NCBI GenBank assembly: GCA_963805505.1 | Contig: CAWDUP010000004.1 | Span: 372,001-436,000 of the forward strand | Direction: 5' to 3' | DNA: 64,000 bases | From: JANPBY01 sp963805505 | GTDB lineage: Bacteria; Actinomycetota; Actinomycetes; DATJPE01 | Part shown: positions 1-8,258 of the stretch, piece after piece | Layout: the number at the start of each line of letters is the position of its first letter | Numbering within the stretch: the first letter of the stretch is position 1 | Position numbers and translations under genes: made by a program | Notes under the pieces: model-generated | Seen by the model: the letters and a program-made list of their open reading frames with translations, nothing else | Databases searched by the model: none | Told to the model about the DNA's origin: nothing

Positions 1-780
1 AGCGCCGCCGATCTCCATGCGATGCTCGCTGCGCGGTCCAGGACTCCCGTGCCGCAGCCGCTGACCTATCTGATCGATGACGTCGCGCGACGGCACGGCC
101 GGATTCGAGTCGGCGTGGCATCGTCCTACATCCGTTGTGACGACGTGGCCCTGCTCGACGAGATGCTCGCGGATCGTCGTTCGTCCACGCTCCGCATGCG
201 ACGACTGGCGCCGACTGTGGTGGCCGCTCAGGCGCCACCCGACCAGGTGCTTGCCGGGCTGCGCTCGATGGGCCTGGCGCCGGCGGCAGAGGCACCCGAC
301 GGGACCGTCGTCGTGCGTCGCCCGGACAGTCGGCGTACGCCTCCACGGCAGCGGCCCCCCCGGCTGGCCGTGCGGCAGGCCTTGCCGGGCGAGAAGCTGC
401 TGACAGCAGCCGTACGCGCGATCCGAGCGGGCGAGCGGGCCTCCACCGCTCCTCGTGGACGCACCGTGGGGTCGCCGCTCGGTGGCGTGCTCCCGAGCAG
501 AACGACGGCAGAGACGCTGTCCCTTCTCGGATCTGCCGTTGCGGCCGAGCGCCCGCTGTGGATCGGCTACGTCGATCCGCACGGAGGCGTGACCGAGCGC
601 GTCGTCGATCCGCTTCGGCTGGCCGGCGGCTATCTCACGGCTTTCGACCACCGCAAGCAGGAGGTCCACACCTTCGCGGTTCACCGAATCAGCGGGGTGG
701 CCGAACTCACCGAGGACGACGCCGTCGCCGGTTCAGGAGACAATGGACGACCTGCATCCAGCCCGGAAGGCGTCGCGTGA
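1..780 (+). CDS. Helicase-associated/WYL-type domain protein, 3' part
   Basis: The gene enters the window from the left; 259 codons are visible and the true start lies outside. The C-terminal 70 residues have the WYL-like pattern, with PLWIGYVD, a TERVVDPLRL stretch and a final TFAVHRI motif. This fits the actinobacterial helicase-associated proteins (XPB/Ssl2-like helicase C-terminal family) normally found just upstream of XPB. Its stop overlaps the GTG start of the XPB gene by four bases, so the two are probably translationally coupled. Its molecular role is not established. It could take part in the same DNA-repair function as XPB, but that is inference from position. Confidence 0.8.
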   Translation, partial: SAADLHAMLAARSRTPVPQPLTYLIDDVARRHGRIRVGVASSYIRCDDVALLDEMLADRRSSTLRMRRLAPTVVAAQAPPDQVLAGLRSMGLAPAAEAPDGTVVVRRPDSRRTPPRQRPPRLAVRQALPGEKLLTAAVRAIRAGERASTAPRGRTVGSPLGGVLPSRTTAETLSLLGSAVAAERPLWIGYVDPHGGVTERVVDPLRLAGGYLTAFDHRKQEVHTFAVHRISGVAELTEDDAVAGSGDNGRPASSPEGVA

Positions 781-2429
781 CCGACGGACCCCTGATCGTC
801 CAGTCCGACAAGACCTTGCTGCTCGAGATCGACCACGAGCAGGCGGCGGCCTGCCGACGCGCGATCGCACCCTTCGCCGAGCTCGAACGCTCCCCCGAGC
901 ATGTCCACACCTACCGGATCACTCCGCTCGGTCTCTGGAACGCCCGAGCGGCCGGACACGACGCCGAGCAGGTCGTCAACGCCCTGCTGACGTTCAGCCG
1001 CTACGCCGTCCCCCACGCGCTGCTCGTGGACGTCGCCGAGACCATGGCTCGCTACGGCCGGCTGAGGCTGCTCAAGCACCCCGTCCACGGCCTGGTGCTG
1101 GAAGCCACTGACCGGCCGGTGCTGGAGGAGGTCATCCGTTCGGCGAAGATGCGGCCTCTGCTCGGCGAACGTATCGACCCCGACACCGTGGTCGTTCATC
1201 CGAGCGAGCGAGGGACCGTCAAGCAGGTCCTGCTCAAACTGGGCTGGCCGGCCGAGGACCTGGCCGGCTACGTCGACGGTGAGGCGCACCCGATCGACCT
1301 GGTCGAGGACGACTGGACCCTTCGCGCCTACCAGCACGAAGCCGTCGAGGGCTTCTGGCACGGCGGGTCCGGGGTCGTGGTCTTGCCGTGCGGCGCAGGG
1401 AAGACTCTGGTCGGGGCCGCCGCGATGGCTCGGGCCGGGGCCACCACCTTGATCCTGGTGACCAACACCGTGTCGGCCAGGCAGTGGAAGCACGAGCTGA
1501 TCAAGCGCACCAGTCTCACCGAGGACGAGATCGGCGAATACTCGGGCTCTCGCAAGGAGATCCGTCCGGTCACCATCGCGACCTACCAGATCATGACCAC
1601 CCGCCGAAAGGGCGTCTACGCCCACCTCGAGCTCTTCGACGAGCGCGACTGGGGGCTGATCATCTATGACGAGGTGCACCTGCTTCCGGCTCCGATCTTC
1701 CGGTTCACGGCCGACATCCAGTCCCGCAGGAGGTTGGGGCTCACCGCCACGCTGGTCCGCGAGGACGGGCGCGAGGGCGATGTGTTCTCCCTCATCGGGC
1801 CCAAGCGCTACGACGCGCCCTGGAAAGACATCGAGGCGCAGGGCTGGATCGCACCCGCCGACTGCGTCGAGGTTCGGGTGACTCTCACCGACCACGAGCG
1901 GCTGGCCTATGCCACCGCCGAGCCGGAGGAGCGGTACCGGCTGTGCGCCACTGCACGGTCGAAGACTGCCACCGTCGAGGCGCTCGTGAAGCGCCATGAA
2001 GGCGAGCGCGTGCTCGTCATCGGGCAATACCTCGACCAGCTCGACGACCTTGGCGAACGCCTGGACGCCCCCGTACTCAAGGGGGAGACCACGGTGAAGG
2101 AGCGAGAACGTCTCTTCGAGGCGTTCCGCACCGGCGAGATCCCGACGTTGGTGGTGAGCAAGGTGGCCAACTTCTCGATCGACCTTCCCGAGGCGGCGGT
2201 GGCCATCCAGGTGTCCGGCACGTTCGGGTCTCGTCAGGAGGAGGCGCAGCGACTCGGCCGGGTGCTTCGGCCCAAGGCCGACGGCCGTACCGCCCGGTTC
2301 TACACCGTCGTCTCCCGCGATACCCAGGACCAGGACTACGCGGCGCACCGACAGCGCTTCCTCGCCGAGCAGGGCTACGCCTACCGCATCGTCGACGCCC
2401 ACGAGCTCGACACCCTCGACGCCGACTGA
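777..2429 (+). CDS. DNA repair helicase XPB (superfamily 2)
   Basis: An ATP-dependent 3'-5' DNA helicase of the XPB family, implicated in nucleotide excision repair. The product is 550 residues, close to the roughly 550 of mycobacterial XPB. Walker A is PCGAGKT (204-210), the DEVH box is at 298-301, a VREDGRE stretch carries the RED motif of XPB, and motif VI is QRLGRVLRPK. The N-terminal 185 residues match the XPB damage-recognition region. I chose the GTG at 777 because it overlaps the upstream stop (GTGA) and begins the conserved TDGPLIVQSDKT segment. Longer in-frame extensions only read through the upstream gene. Transcribed with the preceding WYL-type gene. Confidence 0.95.
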   Translation: MTDGPLIVQSDKTLLLEIDHEQAAACRRAIAPFAELERSPEHVHTYRITPLGLWNARAAGHDAEQVVNALLTFSRYAVPHALLVDVAETMARYGRLRLLKHPVHGLVLEATDRPVLEEVIRSAKMRPLLGERIDPDTVVVHPSERGTVKQVLLKLGWPAEDLAGYVDGEAHPIDLVEDDWTLRAYQHEAVEGFWHGGSGVVVLPCGAGKTLVGAAAMARAGATTLILVTNTVSARQWKHELIKRTSLTEDEIGEYSGSRKEIRPVTIATYQIMTTRRKGVYAHLELFDERDWGLIIYDEVHLLPAPIFRFTADIQSRRRLGLTATLVREDGREGDVFSLIGPKRYDAPWKDIEAQGWIAPADCVEVRVTLTDHERLAYATAEPEERYRLCATARSKTATVEALVKRHEGERVLVIGQYLDQLDDLGERLDAPVLKGETTVKERERLFEAFRTGEIPTLVVSKVANFSIDLPEAAVAIQVSGTFGSRQEEAQRLGRVLRPKADGRTARFYTVVSRDTQDQDYAAHRQRFLAEQGYAYRIVDAHELDTLDAD

Positions 2430-2433
2430 CCTC

Positions 2434-2550
2434 CCCCCCACCCCCGCTTCACCCAGCGGGGCGCCCTTGTGGGAGCCGGCGATGCCCCCGATGTCCGCTT
2501 TTGGGGGGTATTTCGGTGGGTGAAGGAGGACGCTCCGGTGGGTGAAGCGC
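2434..2550. repeat. Dispersed intergenic repeat, copy A
   Basis: A noncoding stretch of about 117 bases between XPB and the HD-domain gene. It opens with a C-rich run and CGCTTCACCCAGCGG (2445-2459). It closes with two direct copies of GGTGGGTGAAG, at 2515-2525 and 2538-2547, so its ends form an inverted repeat. The 18-mer CTCCGGTGGGTGAAGCGC (2533-2550) recurs exactly, in inverted orientation, at 22320-22337, where a similar C-rich run and TTCACCCA/TGGGTGAA pair occur. Both copies are intergenic. They could be a small miniature element or paired binding sites for a regulator. Confidence 0.6.
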
Positions 2551-2587
2551 AGATGTGGCCGGGGTTGGTGATGGTAGACCGGAGGAC

Positions 2588-3223
2588 ATGCAGCCCCACC
2601 AGCTCGCCCCGGCGTGGATCGAGGTCTGCCGAGTCGTCGTGGCGCGCGACGACGTCGCCGGTGCGGGAGCGCGGCTCTTGGAGGCCTACGCGCAGCCGAG
2701 CCGCAGCTATCACGACCTGCGCCACCTGATGGAGGTGCTCACTCACATCGATGCCCTCGAGGGGGTGGCCCCGGATCCGGCTGCCGTCCGGCTGGCGGCG
2801 TGGTTCCACGACGCGGTCTACGACCCCGAGCGGGCTGACAATGAGGACCGCAGCGCCGACCTCGCGATCCGTGAGCTGTCCGGCCTGCAGGTTGCGGCAG
2901 GGGTCGTGGAGGACGTGGCCCGCCTCGTCCGGCTCACCGCGCACCACGACCCGCACCCGGACGACCGAGACGGGGCTGTCTTGTGCGACGCAGATCTGGC
3001 CGTGCTCGGACGTGACCCCGAGGGCTACGCCTCCTACGCCGCGGCGGTGCGCCAGGAGTACGCCTTCGTCGACGACGCGGCCTTCCGAAGCGGCCGCACG
3101 GCGGTCCTGCAAGGCCTGTTGGACCGGCCCACCATCTATCGAACAGCCGAAGGCCTGGCCCGATGGGAGAGCGCCGCGCGCCGCAACCTCACCAACGAGC
3201 TAACCCGTCTCGCGTCGCGGTGA
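2588..3223 (+). CDS. HD-domain metal-dependent phosphohydrolase
   Basis: A 211-residue protein of the predicted metal-dependent HD superfamily (COG4339 type). The visible signature is YHDLRHL, then WFHDAVYD holding the His-Asp pair, then TAHHDP and CDADLAVLG, which would supply the remaining metal ligands. The substrate is unknown; family members are often near nucleotide or DNA-repair genes. The ATG at 2588 was preferred over the ATG 33 bases upstream because GGAGG lies just before it and the family begins near here. Its 3' end overlaps the convergent DUF4031 gene by 24 bases. The upstream gap holds the dispersed repeat. Confidence 0.85.
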   Translation: MQPHQLAPAWIEVCRVVVARDDVAGAGARLLEAYAQPSRSYHDLRHLMEVLTHIDALEGVAPDPAAVRLAAWFHDAVYDPERADNEDRSADLAIRELSGLQVAAGVVEDVARLVRLTAHHDPHPDDRDGAVLCDADLAVLGRDPEGYASYAAAVRQEYAFVDDAAFRSGRTAVLQGLLDRPTIYRTAEGLARWESAARRNLTNELTRLASR

Positions 3224-3502
3224 GGGCGGTGGCCGGTGCTTGGGACGGCGCAGTCCGGCCGCCGTGATGCGTCGGACGAGATCCTTGCTGGACACCTCGA
3301 CGGCTCCGGCGGCAACCACGGCATCCCGGTGGGAACCGGGCACGTCGTAGTGATCTCGATCGAAGCCCCGCTCGGGGATGCCGACCCGGGCCGCGAAGGC
3401 GTGCAGCTCCTCGAACGACTCGTCGCTGACCAGGTGGCACCACATCCGCCCACGCCCTGCCCAGGTCGCCGCGTCAACCAGAATCGTCACGTCATCAGAC
3501 AT
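3200..3502 (-). CDS. DUF4031 domain protein
   Basis: A 100-residue protein matching the DUF4031 pattern: it opens MSDDVTILVDAATW, continues WCHLVSDESFEELHAFA, and has a central RDHYDVP segment followed by a basic tail. The family is common and uncharacterised in actinobacteria. The start ATG is well supported because the conserved ILVDAA strand follows at once. The gene runs divergently from helR, leaving about 63 bases for two promoters, and its last codons overlap the end of the HD-domain gene on the other strand. Confidence 0.85.
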   Translation of the reverse strand: MSDDVTILVDAATWAGRGRMWCHLVSDESFEELHAFAARVGIPERGFDRDHYDVPGSHRDAVVAAGAVEVSSKDLVRRITAAGLRRPKHRPPPSPRRETG

Positions 3503-3565
3503 TAGGCGCTGCTAGCCTCACCCGGCTCCCACCCGTCGCGAACGCTGATCGGAGGCCGCTGCGCC

Positions 3566-5593
3566 ATGCCCGAGGACCGCACGCCCAGCGGCGTCGCCGA
3601 TCCCGACACGACGCTCCGGCAGGAGCAGGCCTTCTTGGCCAAAGCCCGCGATGACCTGGCAACGATGCGCGAGCGGGTGCTGGCTCTCGAGGCGGTCGGG
3701 GGCGACGCGATCTCCGACGGCTACCTCGCCGCCACGCTCGAACAACGCGCCCGCGCCCTCGTCGACAACCCGGACGTCCCACTGTTCTTCGGCCGCATCG
3801 ATACCGGGTCGGGGCGATGGCACATCGGTCGGCGGCACGTCCAAGACCAGGTTGGCGAGCCGGTCGTCGTCGACTGGCGGGCCGACGTCTCACTCGCCTT
3901 CTATCGCGCCACCAGAACCGAACCGATGGGCGTGGGGCTGCGCCGCCGCTACGGCTTCGAAGGTGGCCGACTCACCGCGTACGAGGACGAACACCTCACC
4001 GACTCCAGCGAGACCGCCCGACGCAGCGCGATCCTGGCCGGGGAGATCGAACGTCCCCGGACCGGGCCGATGCGCGACATCGTCGCGACCATCCAGCCCG
4101 AGCAGGACGCGCTGGTCCGTGCTGACCTCGACGAGTCACTGTGCATTCAAGGGGCGCCCGGCACCGGGAAGACAGCCGTCGGGCTGCACCGGATCGCCTT
4201 CCTGGTCTACACCTTCCGCGAGCGACTACGCCGAAGCGGGGTGCTGGTCATCGGCCCCAACCGGGCCTTCCTCTCCTACATCGCCCAGGTGCTCCCCGCG
4301 CTCGGCGAGTACGAGGTGGAACAAACCACCGTGGAGCAGCTCACCGGCGTAGATCGGCTGCGCCTTCGCGCCGACGAGTCGGCTGAGGTGGCGCAGCTCA
4401 AGGGTGACGCCCGGATGGCAACGGTCCTGCGCCGGGCGGTCTGGTCCCACGTGCGACCACCCACCGAAGCGCTGGTCGTGACCCTCGGATCCAGGCGCTG
4501 GCGAGTCCCGACCTCGCAGGCGGCGAGGGCCGTCGATGCGCTACGCGAACGAGACGTGCGGTACGGCGCCGGCCGAGCGGTTCTGGGGCAGCGGCTGGCC
4601 CACGAAGTGCTCGTCGCCATGGAACGGCAAGGGATGGTCACAGACGACCGTGACCAGGACCGAGTAGCCCGCACCAGGGACATGAAGGCGTACGTCGACA
4701 CGATCTGGCCCCGCCTGGACGCGACCAAGCTGGTGATGCGGCTGCTGGGCGAGGAGGGGCTGCTCGAGGACAGCGCCCAGGGCGTCCTGACCCCGGAGGA
4801 GATCACTGCCCTGCGTTGGGCCAAACCTGCGCGCGGCCCGGCCTCGGCTCGTTGGGCACCGGCCGACACGGTGCTCATCGACGAGGTGGCTGACCTGATC
4901 GAGCGCACTCCGAGCCTTGGCCACGTCGTGCTCGACGAAGCGCAGGACCTTTCACCCATGCAGCTGCGGGCGGTGGGGCGGCGTGCCAGCACCGGCTCGA
5001 TCACGGTGCTCGGCGATCTGGCTCAGGGCACGACGACCTGGGCGGCAACCAGCTGGCCCGAAGCGTTGGCGCATCTCGGGCATCCGCGCGCGCAGATAGC
5101 CGACCTGACCAGAGGCTTTCGGGTCCCCGCAGCGGTTATCGACTTCGCCGCTCGGCTGTTGCCACACCTCGATGTCCAGCTCGACCCACCCACATCGGTA
5201 CGCGACGACCCAGGGATGCTCCAGGTCGTACCTGCTCAGTCACTGTCCGAGTCAGTGGTCGCGGCGTGCCAAGCAGTCCTGGGCGAGCCGGGGTCGGTCG
5301 GAGTGATCTGCGCTGACGCTGTGGTCAGCGACGTCGCTGGTTGGCTGGTGGATGCGGCACTCGCGCCCGTAGTCCTGGGCGAGGAGATGACCTACGCCGC
5401 GGATCTCACGGTCGTGCCCGCCACGCTGGCCAAGGGCCTTGAGTTCGACCATGTGGTCGTCGTCGAACCAGCGGCGATCGCGACAGCCGAGCCGCGCGGC
5501 CTCAACCGCCTCTACGTCGTCCTGACCCGCGCCGTATCCAGCCTGACCGTCGTCCACGAACACCCGCTGCCCCCCGAGCTCGCATCGGGCTAG
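3566..5593 (+). CDS. HelR/HelD-type RNA polymerase recycling ATPase
   Basis: A 675-residue superfamily 1 (UvrD/Rep-like) ATPase of the HelD/HelR group, which removes stalled or rifampicin-bound RNA polymerase from DNA. An N-terminal coiled-coil-like segment (about 15-70) precedes a substrate-channel domain. Walker A is GAPGTGKT (196-203), the Walker B/DEAQDLS motif starts at residue 457, and late helicase motifs include LAKGLEFDHVVVVEP and RLYVVLTRA. The start has GGAGG about ten bases upstream. HelR is linked to rifampicin tolerance in mycobacteria and Streptomyces. I see no obvious rifamycin-associated element in the short upstream gap. The stop abuts the stop of the convergent aminotransferase gene. 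Confidence 0.88.
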   Translation: MPEDRTPSGVADPDTTLRQEQAFLAKARDDLATMRERVLALEAVGGDAISDGYLAATLEQRARALVDNPDVPLFFGRIDTGSGRWHIGRRHVQDQVGEPVVVDWRADVSLAFYRATRTEPMGVGLRRRYGFEGGRLTAYEDEHLTDSSETARRSAILAGEIERPRTGPMRDIVATIQPEQDALVRADLDESLCIQGAPGTGKTAVGLHRIAFLVYTFRERLRRSGVLVIGPNRAFLSYIAQVLPALGEYEVEQTTVEQLTGVDRLRLRADESAEVAQLKGDARMATVLRRAVWSHVRPPTEALVVTLGSRRWRVPTSQAARAVDALRERDVRYGAGRAVLGQRLAHEVLVAMERQGMVTDDRDQDRVARTRDMKAYVDTIWPRLDATKLVMRLLGEEGLLEDSAQGVLTPEEITALRWAKPARGPASARWAPADTVLIDEVADLIERTPSLGHVVLDEAQDLSPMQLRAVGRRASTGSITVLGDLAQGTTTWAATSWPEALAHLGHPRAQIADLTRGFRVPAAVIDFAARLLPHLDVQLDPPTSVRDDPGMLQVVPAQSLSESVVAACQAVLGEPGSVGVICADAVVSDVAGWLVDAALAPVVLGEEMTYAADLTVVPATLAKGLEFDHVVVVEPAAIATAEPRGLNRLYVVLTRAVSSLTVVHEHPLPPELASG

Positions 5594-7018
5594 TCAGCTG
5601 GAGGCAGCCGGCTGGCCGCGAAGAGCGATCGCGAAGGTCTCCAGGTTGGCGACGAAGCGGGCGACGTCTTCGTCGGTGTGCTGGACCGACATGGTCCACT
5701 GCTCGCACTTGCCCCACGGCGGCAAGAACACGTGGCCGTTGTGCTGGAAGAGCCAGTGGGCGTTTCCCCATTGGTCGTCATAGCCGAGGAAGTCACGGTA
5801 GTCGTTGAGGCGATTGGTGAAAATCACTGCGCCCTTGGTCCCGAAGGACTGCACGTAGCCAGGCAGGTTGTAGCGCCTCAGCACGTCCTCGCAGCCGGCC
5901 ACCTGTGCTGTCCGGAGTCGGTCGAACTCGACGTACGCCTCCGGCGTCAGGACGTCTTCGAGCATGGCCCGGGCCGCCGCCATCGTCAGCGGGTTGCCGT
6001 TGAACGTCCCCACCTGCTCGTAGGTCCGATTGGCGACCAGCTCCATGATCTCGGGCACTGCACCAACCGCCCCGCAGGGCAGCCCACCCCCCATGGCCTT
6101 CGCGAGGCACACGATGTCCGGCGTTACTCCAGACAGCTCGATCGCCCCACCGAAGGCAACCCCGAAACCGGTCTTCACCTCGTCGAAGGTGAGGTAGGCA
6201 CCATGAGCGTGCAGCAGCTCCTTCAGGGACTGCAGGTAGCCGGGCGGCGGGGGGATCATGCCGATGTTCATCATGATCGGTTCCACGATCATCCCCGCGA
6301 TCTCGCCGGGGTTCTCGATCAGGACCCGCTCGACCGCCTCGAGGTTTCCGAAGGGCACGATGATCGTGAGGTCTGCCACGGCCTGCGGGATCGAGGCCGC
6401 GGCGCGCACCGACTTGGGACGATCCACGGGACCGACCTGGTCGTCCTCCGGATAGACCGACACCTGAGCAGAGTCGTGGTGCCCGTGATAGCTGCCCTCG
6501 ACTTTGATCACCTTGTCGCGGCCGGTCGCGATGCGCATCAGATGGAAGGCGTCCATGGTCGACTCGGTGCCCGAGTTGTTGTAGCGCCACAACGGGATGC
6601 CGTAACGGCGGGTCAGCTCACGAGACACTGGGATGACGTCTTCGGTGGGCTGGGCGAAGTGCGTCCCGAGCTTGACCCGCTTGGTCACGGCTTCGACGAT
6701 CGCGGGATGGGCATGGCCGGCCAGGCCAACGCCGAAGCCACCGTGGAAGTCGGAGTACTCGAACCCGTCGACGTCCCAAACCCGTGATCCGGTCCCGTGG
6801 CTGACCCAGATCGCCGCCGGCGGTGCGTCCTGCCAGGACGAGGCGACTCCGCCAGCCAGCGAGGCACGGGCCTCCTCCCGCAACGCCTGTGAGACGGCCG
6901 TCCGCTCGAGCAGGGCGGCCTCCTGCTCCTCGATCAGCACGTCCATCCGCGCGAGGTCGGCCGCCCCGGTGTGCTCCTGGACTGGGACCTCGAAGGTCGA
7001 AGCGTCTGTGAGCGTCAC
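5594..7018 (-). CDS. Class III PLP-dependent aminotransferase
   Basis: A 474-residue fold-type I aminotransferase, closest in look to the glutamate-1-semialdehyde aminomutase branch. It has NNSGTESTMDAFHL for phosphate binding, SYHGHHD, a TFDEVKTGF segment with the cofactor-nitrogen Asp at 279, and the Schiff-base lysine K307 in LAKAMGGGLPCGA. The amino donor and acceptor are not evident. The GTG start at 7018 is chosen because AGGAAGGAG lies nine bases upstream and the start overlaps the Rieske stop (GTGA). It is the last gene of a three-gene operon, so it probably handles an amino or carbonyl product made by the upstream oxygenase. Confidence 0.9.
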   Translation of the reverse strand: MTLTDASTFEVPVQEHTGAADLARMDVLIEEQEAALLERTAVSQALREEARASLAGGVASSWQDAPPAAIWVSHGTGSRVWDVDGFEYSDFHGGFGVGLAGHAHPAIVEAVTKRVKLGTHFAQPTEDVIPVSRELTRRYGIPLWRYNNSGTESTMDAFHLMRIATGRDKVIKVEGSYHGHHDSAQVSVYPEDDQVGPVDRPKSVRAAASIPQAVADLTIIVPFGNLEAVERVLIENPGEIAGMIVEPIMMNIGMIPPPPGYLQSLKELLHAHGAYLTFDEVKTGFGVAFGGAIELSGVTPDIVCLAKAMGGGLPCGAVGAVPEIMELVANRTYEQVGTFNGNPLTMAAARAMLEDVLTPEAYVEFDRLRTAQVAGCEDVLRRYNLPGYVQSFGTKGAVIFTNRLNDYRDFLGYDDQWGNAHWLFQHNGHVFLPPWGKCEQWTMSVQHTDEDVARFVANLETFAIALRGQPAASS

Positions 7019-8244
7019 TGTCGGGCTCCTTCCTGGGCGGCCAGGGAGCGTTGCGAAACCGGCGGTGGCTCGGCAGAGATCGGCGTGCCGTCCCGATAGG
7101 CGCGGGCCACCTGCTGGGTGAAGGCTTGCACGACGATCTCGTGGAAGCTGGAGAACGGACCAGGGACGAACGACCGCGCAGTCACCCCGCGCTGAACCGA
7201 CTCGCACGCGGTCCAGTCCTGCCGGTTGGTGAGATCCCAGAAGTCCACGGCGTAGGAGGGGTCGAAGTCTGGCAACGCGAAGGCCTCGGCGGGGAACAGC
7301 CACTGGCACTCCACCTTGGTACGGCCAGGGGATACCGGCTCCATGCGGTGAGTCATCACGTAGTCAGGGTGCAGGCTCACCAGCAGATTCGGGGTCACCT
7401 GCAGGTAGATGACGTCGCGAAGCCGTTCTGAGGGCACGCTCGGGATCGGCACCCCGTGCGACGCACCGTCGAGGGACATCGTCTCCTTGCCCTCGATCAG
7501 CTCCATGTCTCCACCGATCCAGGACCCTTGCCCCAGCATCGAGTCGCCAGACGTGGGGGACGAGACGCGGCACAGCTCGGGGTGGATCGATGAGCAGTGG
7601 AAGCACTCGTGGTAGTTCTCCACGATCAGCTTCCAGTTCGCCTCGAGCTCGTAGGAGTGCGTCGCAGCCACCGTGAGCGAGTCACAGCTGTAGCGGTCGA
7701 AGATCTCGTCCAGCCCCTCGAAGTGCTCAGCCAACGGGGCAGCGTCGCCGGAGAGATTGACCATCACGAAGCCTTGCCACTCCTCGATCCGGACCGGGTT
7801 CAGCGAGAACGGACTGCGATCGGGGACGTCGTCCCGGTGCAGCGGCGGGACCCCCTTGAGCTCGCCCTCGAAGCCGTACACCCAAGCGTGGTAGGGGCAC
7901 ACGATCGCCTTGCCGGTCGTGGCCCCTCCGCACGGAAGCAGCTCGTGACCGCGGTGGCGGCAGGAGTTCGAAAAGCCGCGCAGCACCCCGTCGCTCCCCC
8001 GCACCAGCAGAACACCCTCGTCGCCGACGGCGATGGCCCGCTGCTGCCCGAGCTCGGCCAGCGCGTCGGCCCGGCCGGCACAGACCCAGCCACGGCGGAA
8101 GAAGAAGTCGCGCTCCCAGGTGAGGACCTCGGCATCGACGTACGCCTCGCGTGGAAGCATGGTGCCGCTCGACTCGAGGTCGAGCACGGTCGCAAGCCGG
8201 TCAGCCGCGATCGGCGCGGGGCTTGCTACGGGGGCGCTGCTCAT
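7015..8244 (-). CDS. Rieske oxygenase alpha subunit, quaternary-ammonium-oxygenase-like
   Basis: A 409-residue Rieske non-haem iron oxygenase. The Rieske centre is C95-R-H97 and C116-P-Y-H119. The mononuclear iron site is in ENYHECFHCSSIHP, with H212 and H216. The bridging position is E209 rather than the Asp of ring-hydroxylating dioxygenases. The E-N-Y-x-E-C-x-H-C pattern and a later CESVQRG motif resemble choline/glycine-betaine/carnitine-type oxygenases. I therefore infer oxidative N-dealkylation or hydroxylation of an ammonium or amine substrate. No ferredoxin or FNR-type reductase is adjacent, so electrons must come from elsewhere. Middle gene of the operon, 14 bases after the FAD gene. 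Confidence 0.88.
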   Translation of the reverse strand: MSSAPVASPAPIAADRLATVLDLESSGTMLPREAYVDAEVLTWERDFFFRRGWVCAGRADALAELGQQRAIAVGDEGVLLVRGSDGVLRGFSNSCRHRGHELLPCGGATTGKAIVCPYHAWVYGFEGELKGVPPLHRDDVPDRSPFSLNPVRIEEWQGFVMVNLSGDAAPLAEHFEGLDEIFDRYSCDSLTVAATHSYELEANWKLIVENYHECFHCSSIHPELCRVSSPTSGDSMLGQGSWIGGDMELIEGKETMSLDGASHGVPIPSVPSERLRDVIYLQVTPNLLVSLHPDYVMTHRMEPVSPGRTKVECQWLFPAEAFALPDFDPSYAVDFWDLTNRQDWTACESVQRGVTARSFVPGPFSSFHEIVVQAFTQQVARAYRDGTPISAEPPPVSQRSLAAQEGARQ

Positions 8245-8258
8245 CGATTTCCTTCCCT

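Noticed and set aside
681..2441. Long minus-strand open frame antisense to XPB (586 codons)
   Set aside because: Shadow of a GC-rich gene: no family motif and the plus strand has a full helicase.
3503..3565. Rifamycin-associated element upstream of helR
   Set aside because: No inverted GGGGCTT/AAGCCCC-type site seen in the 63-base gap.
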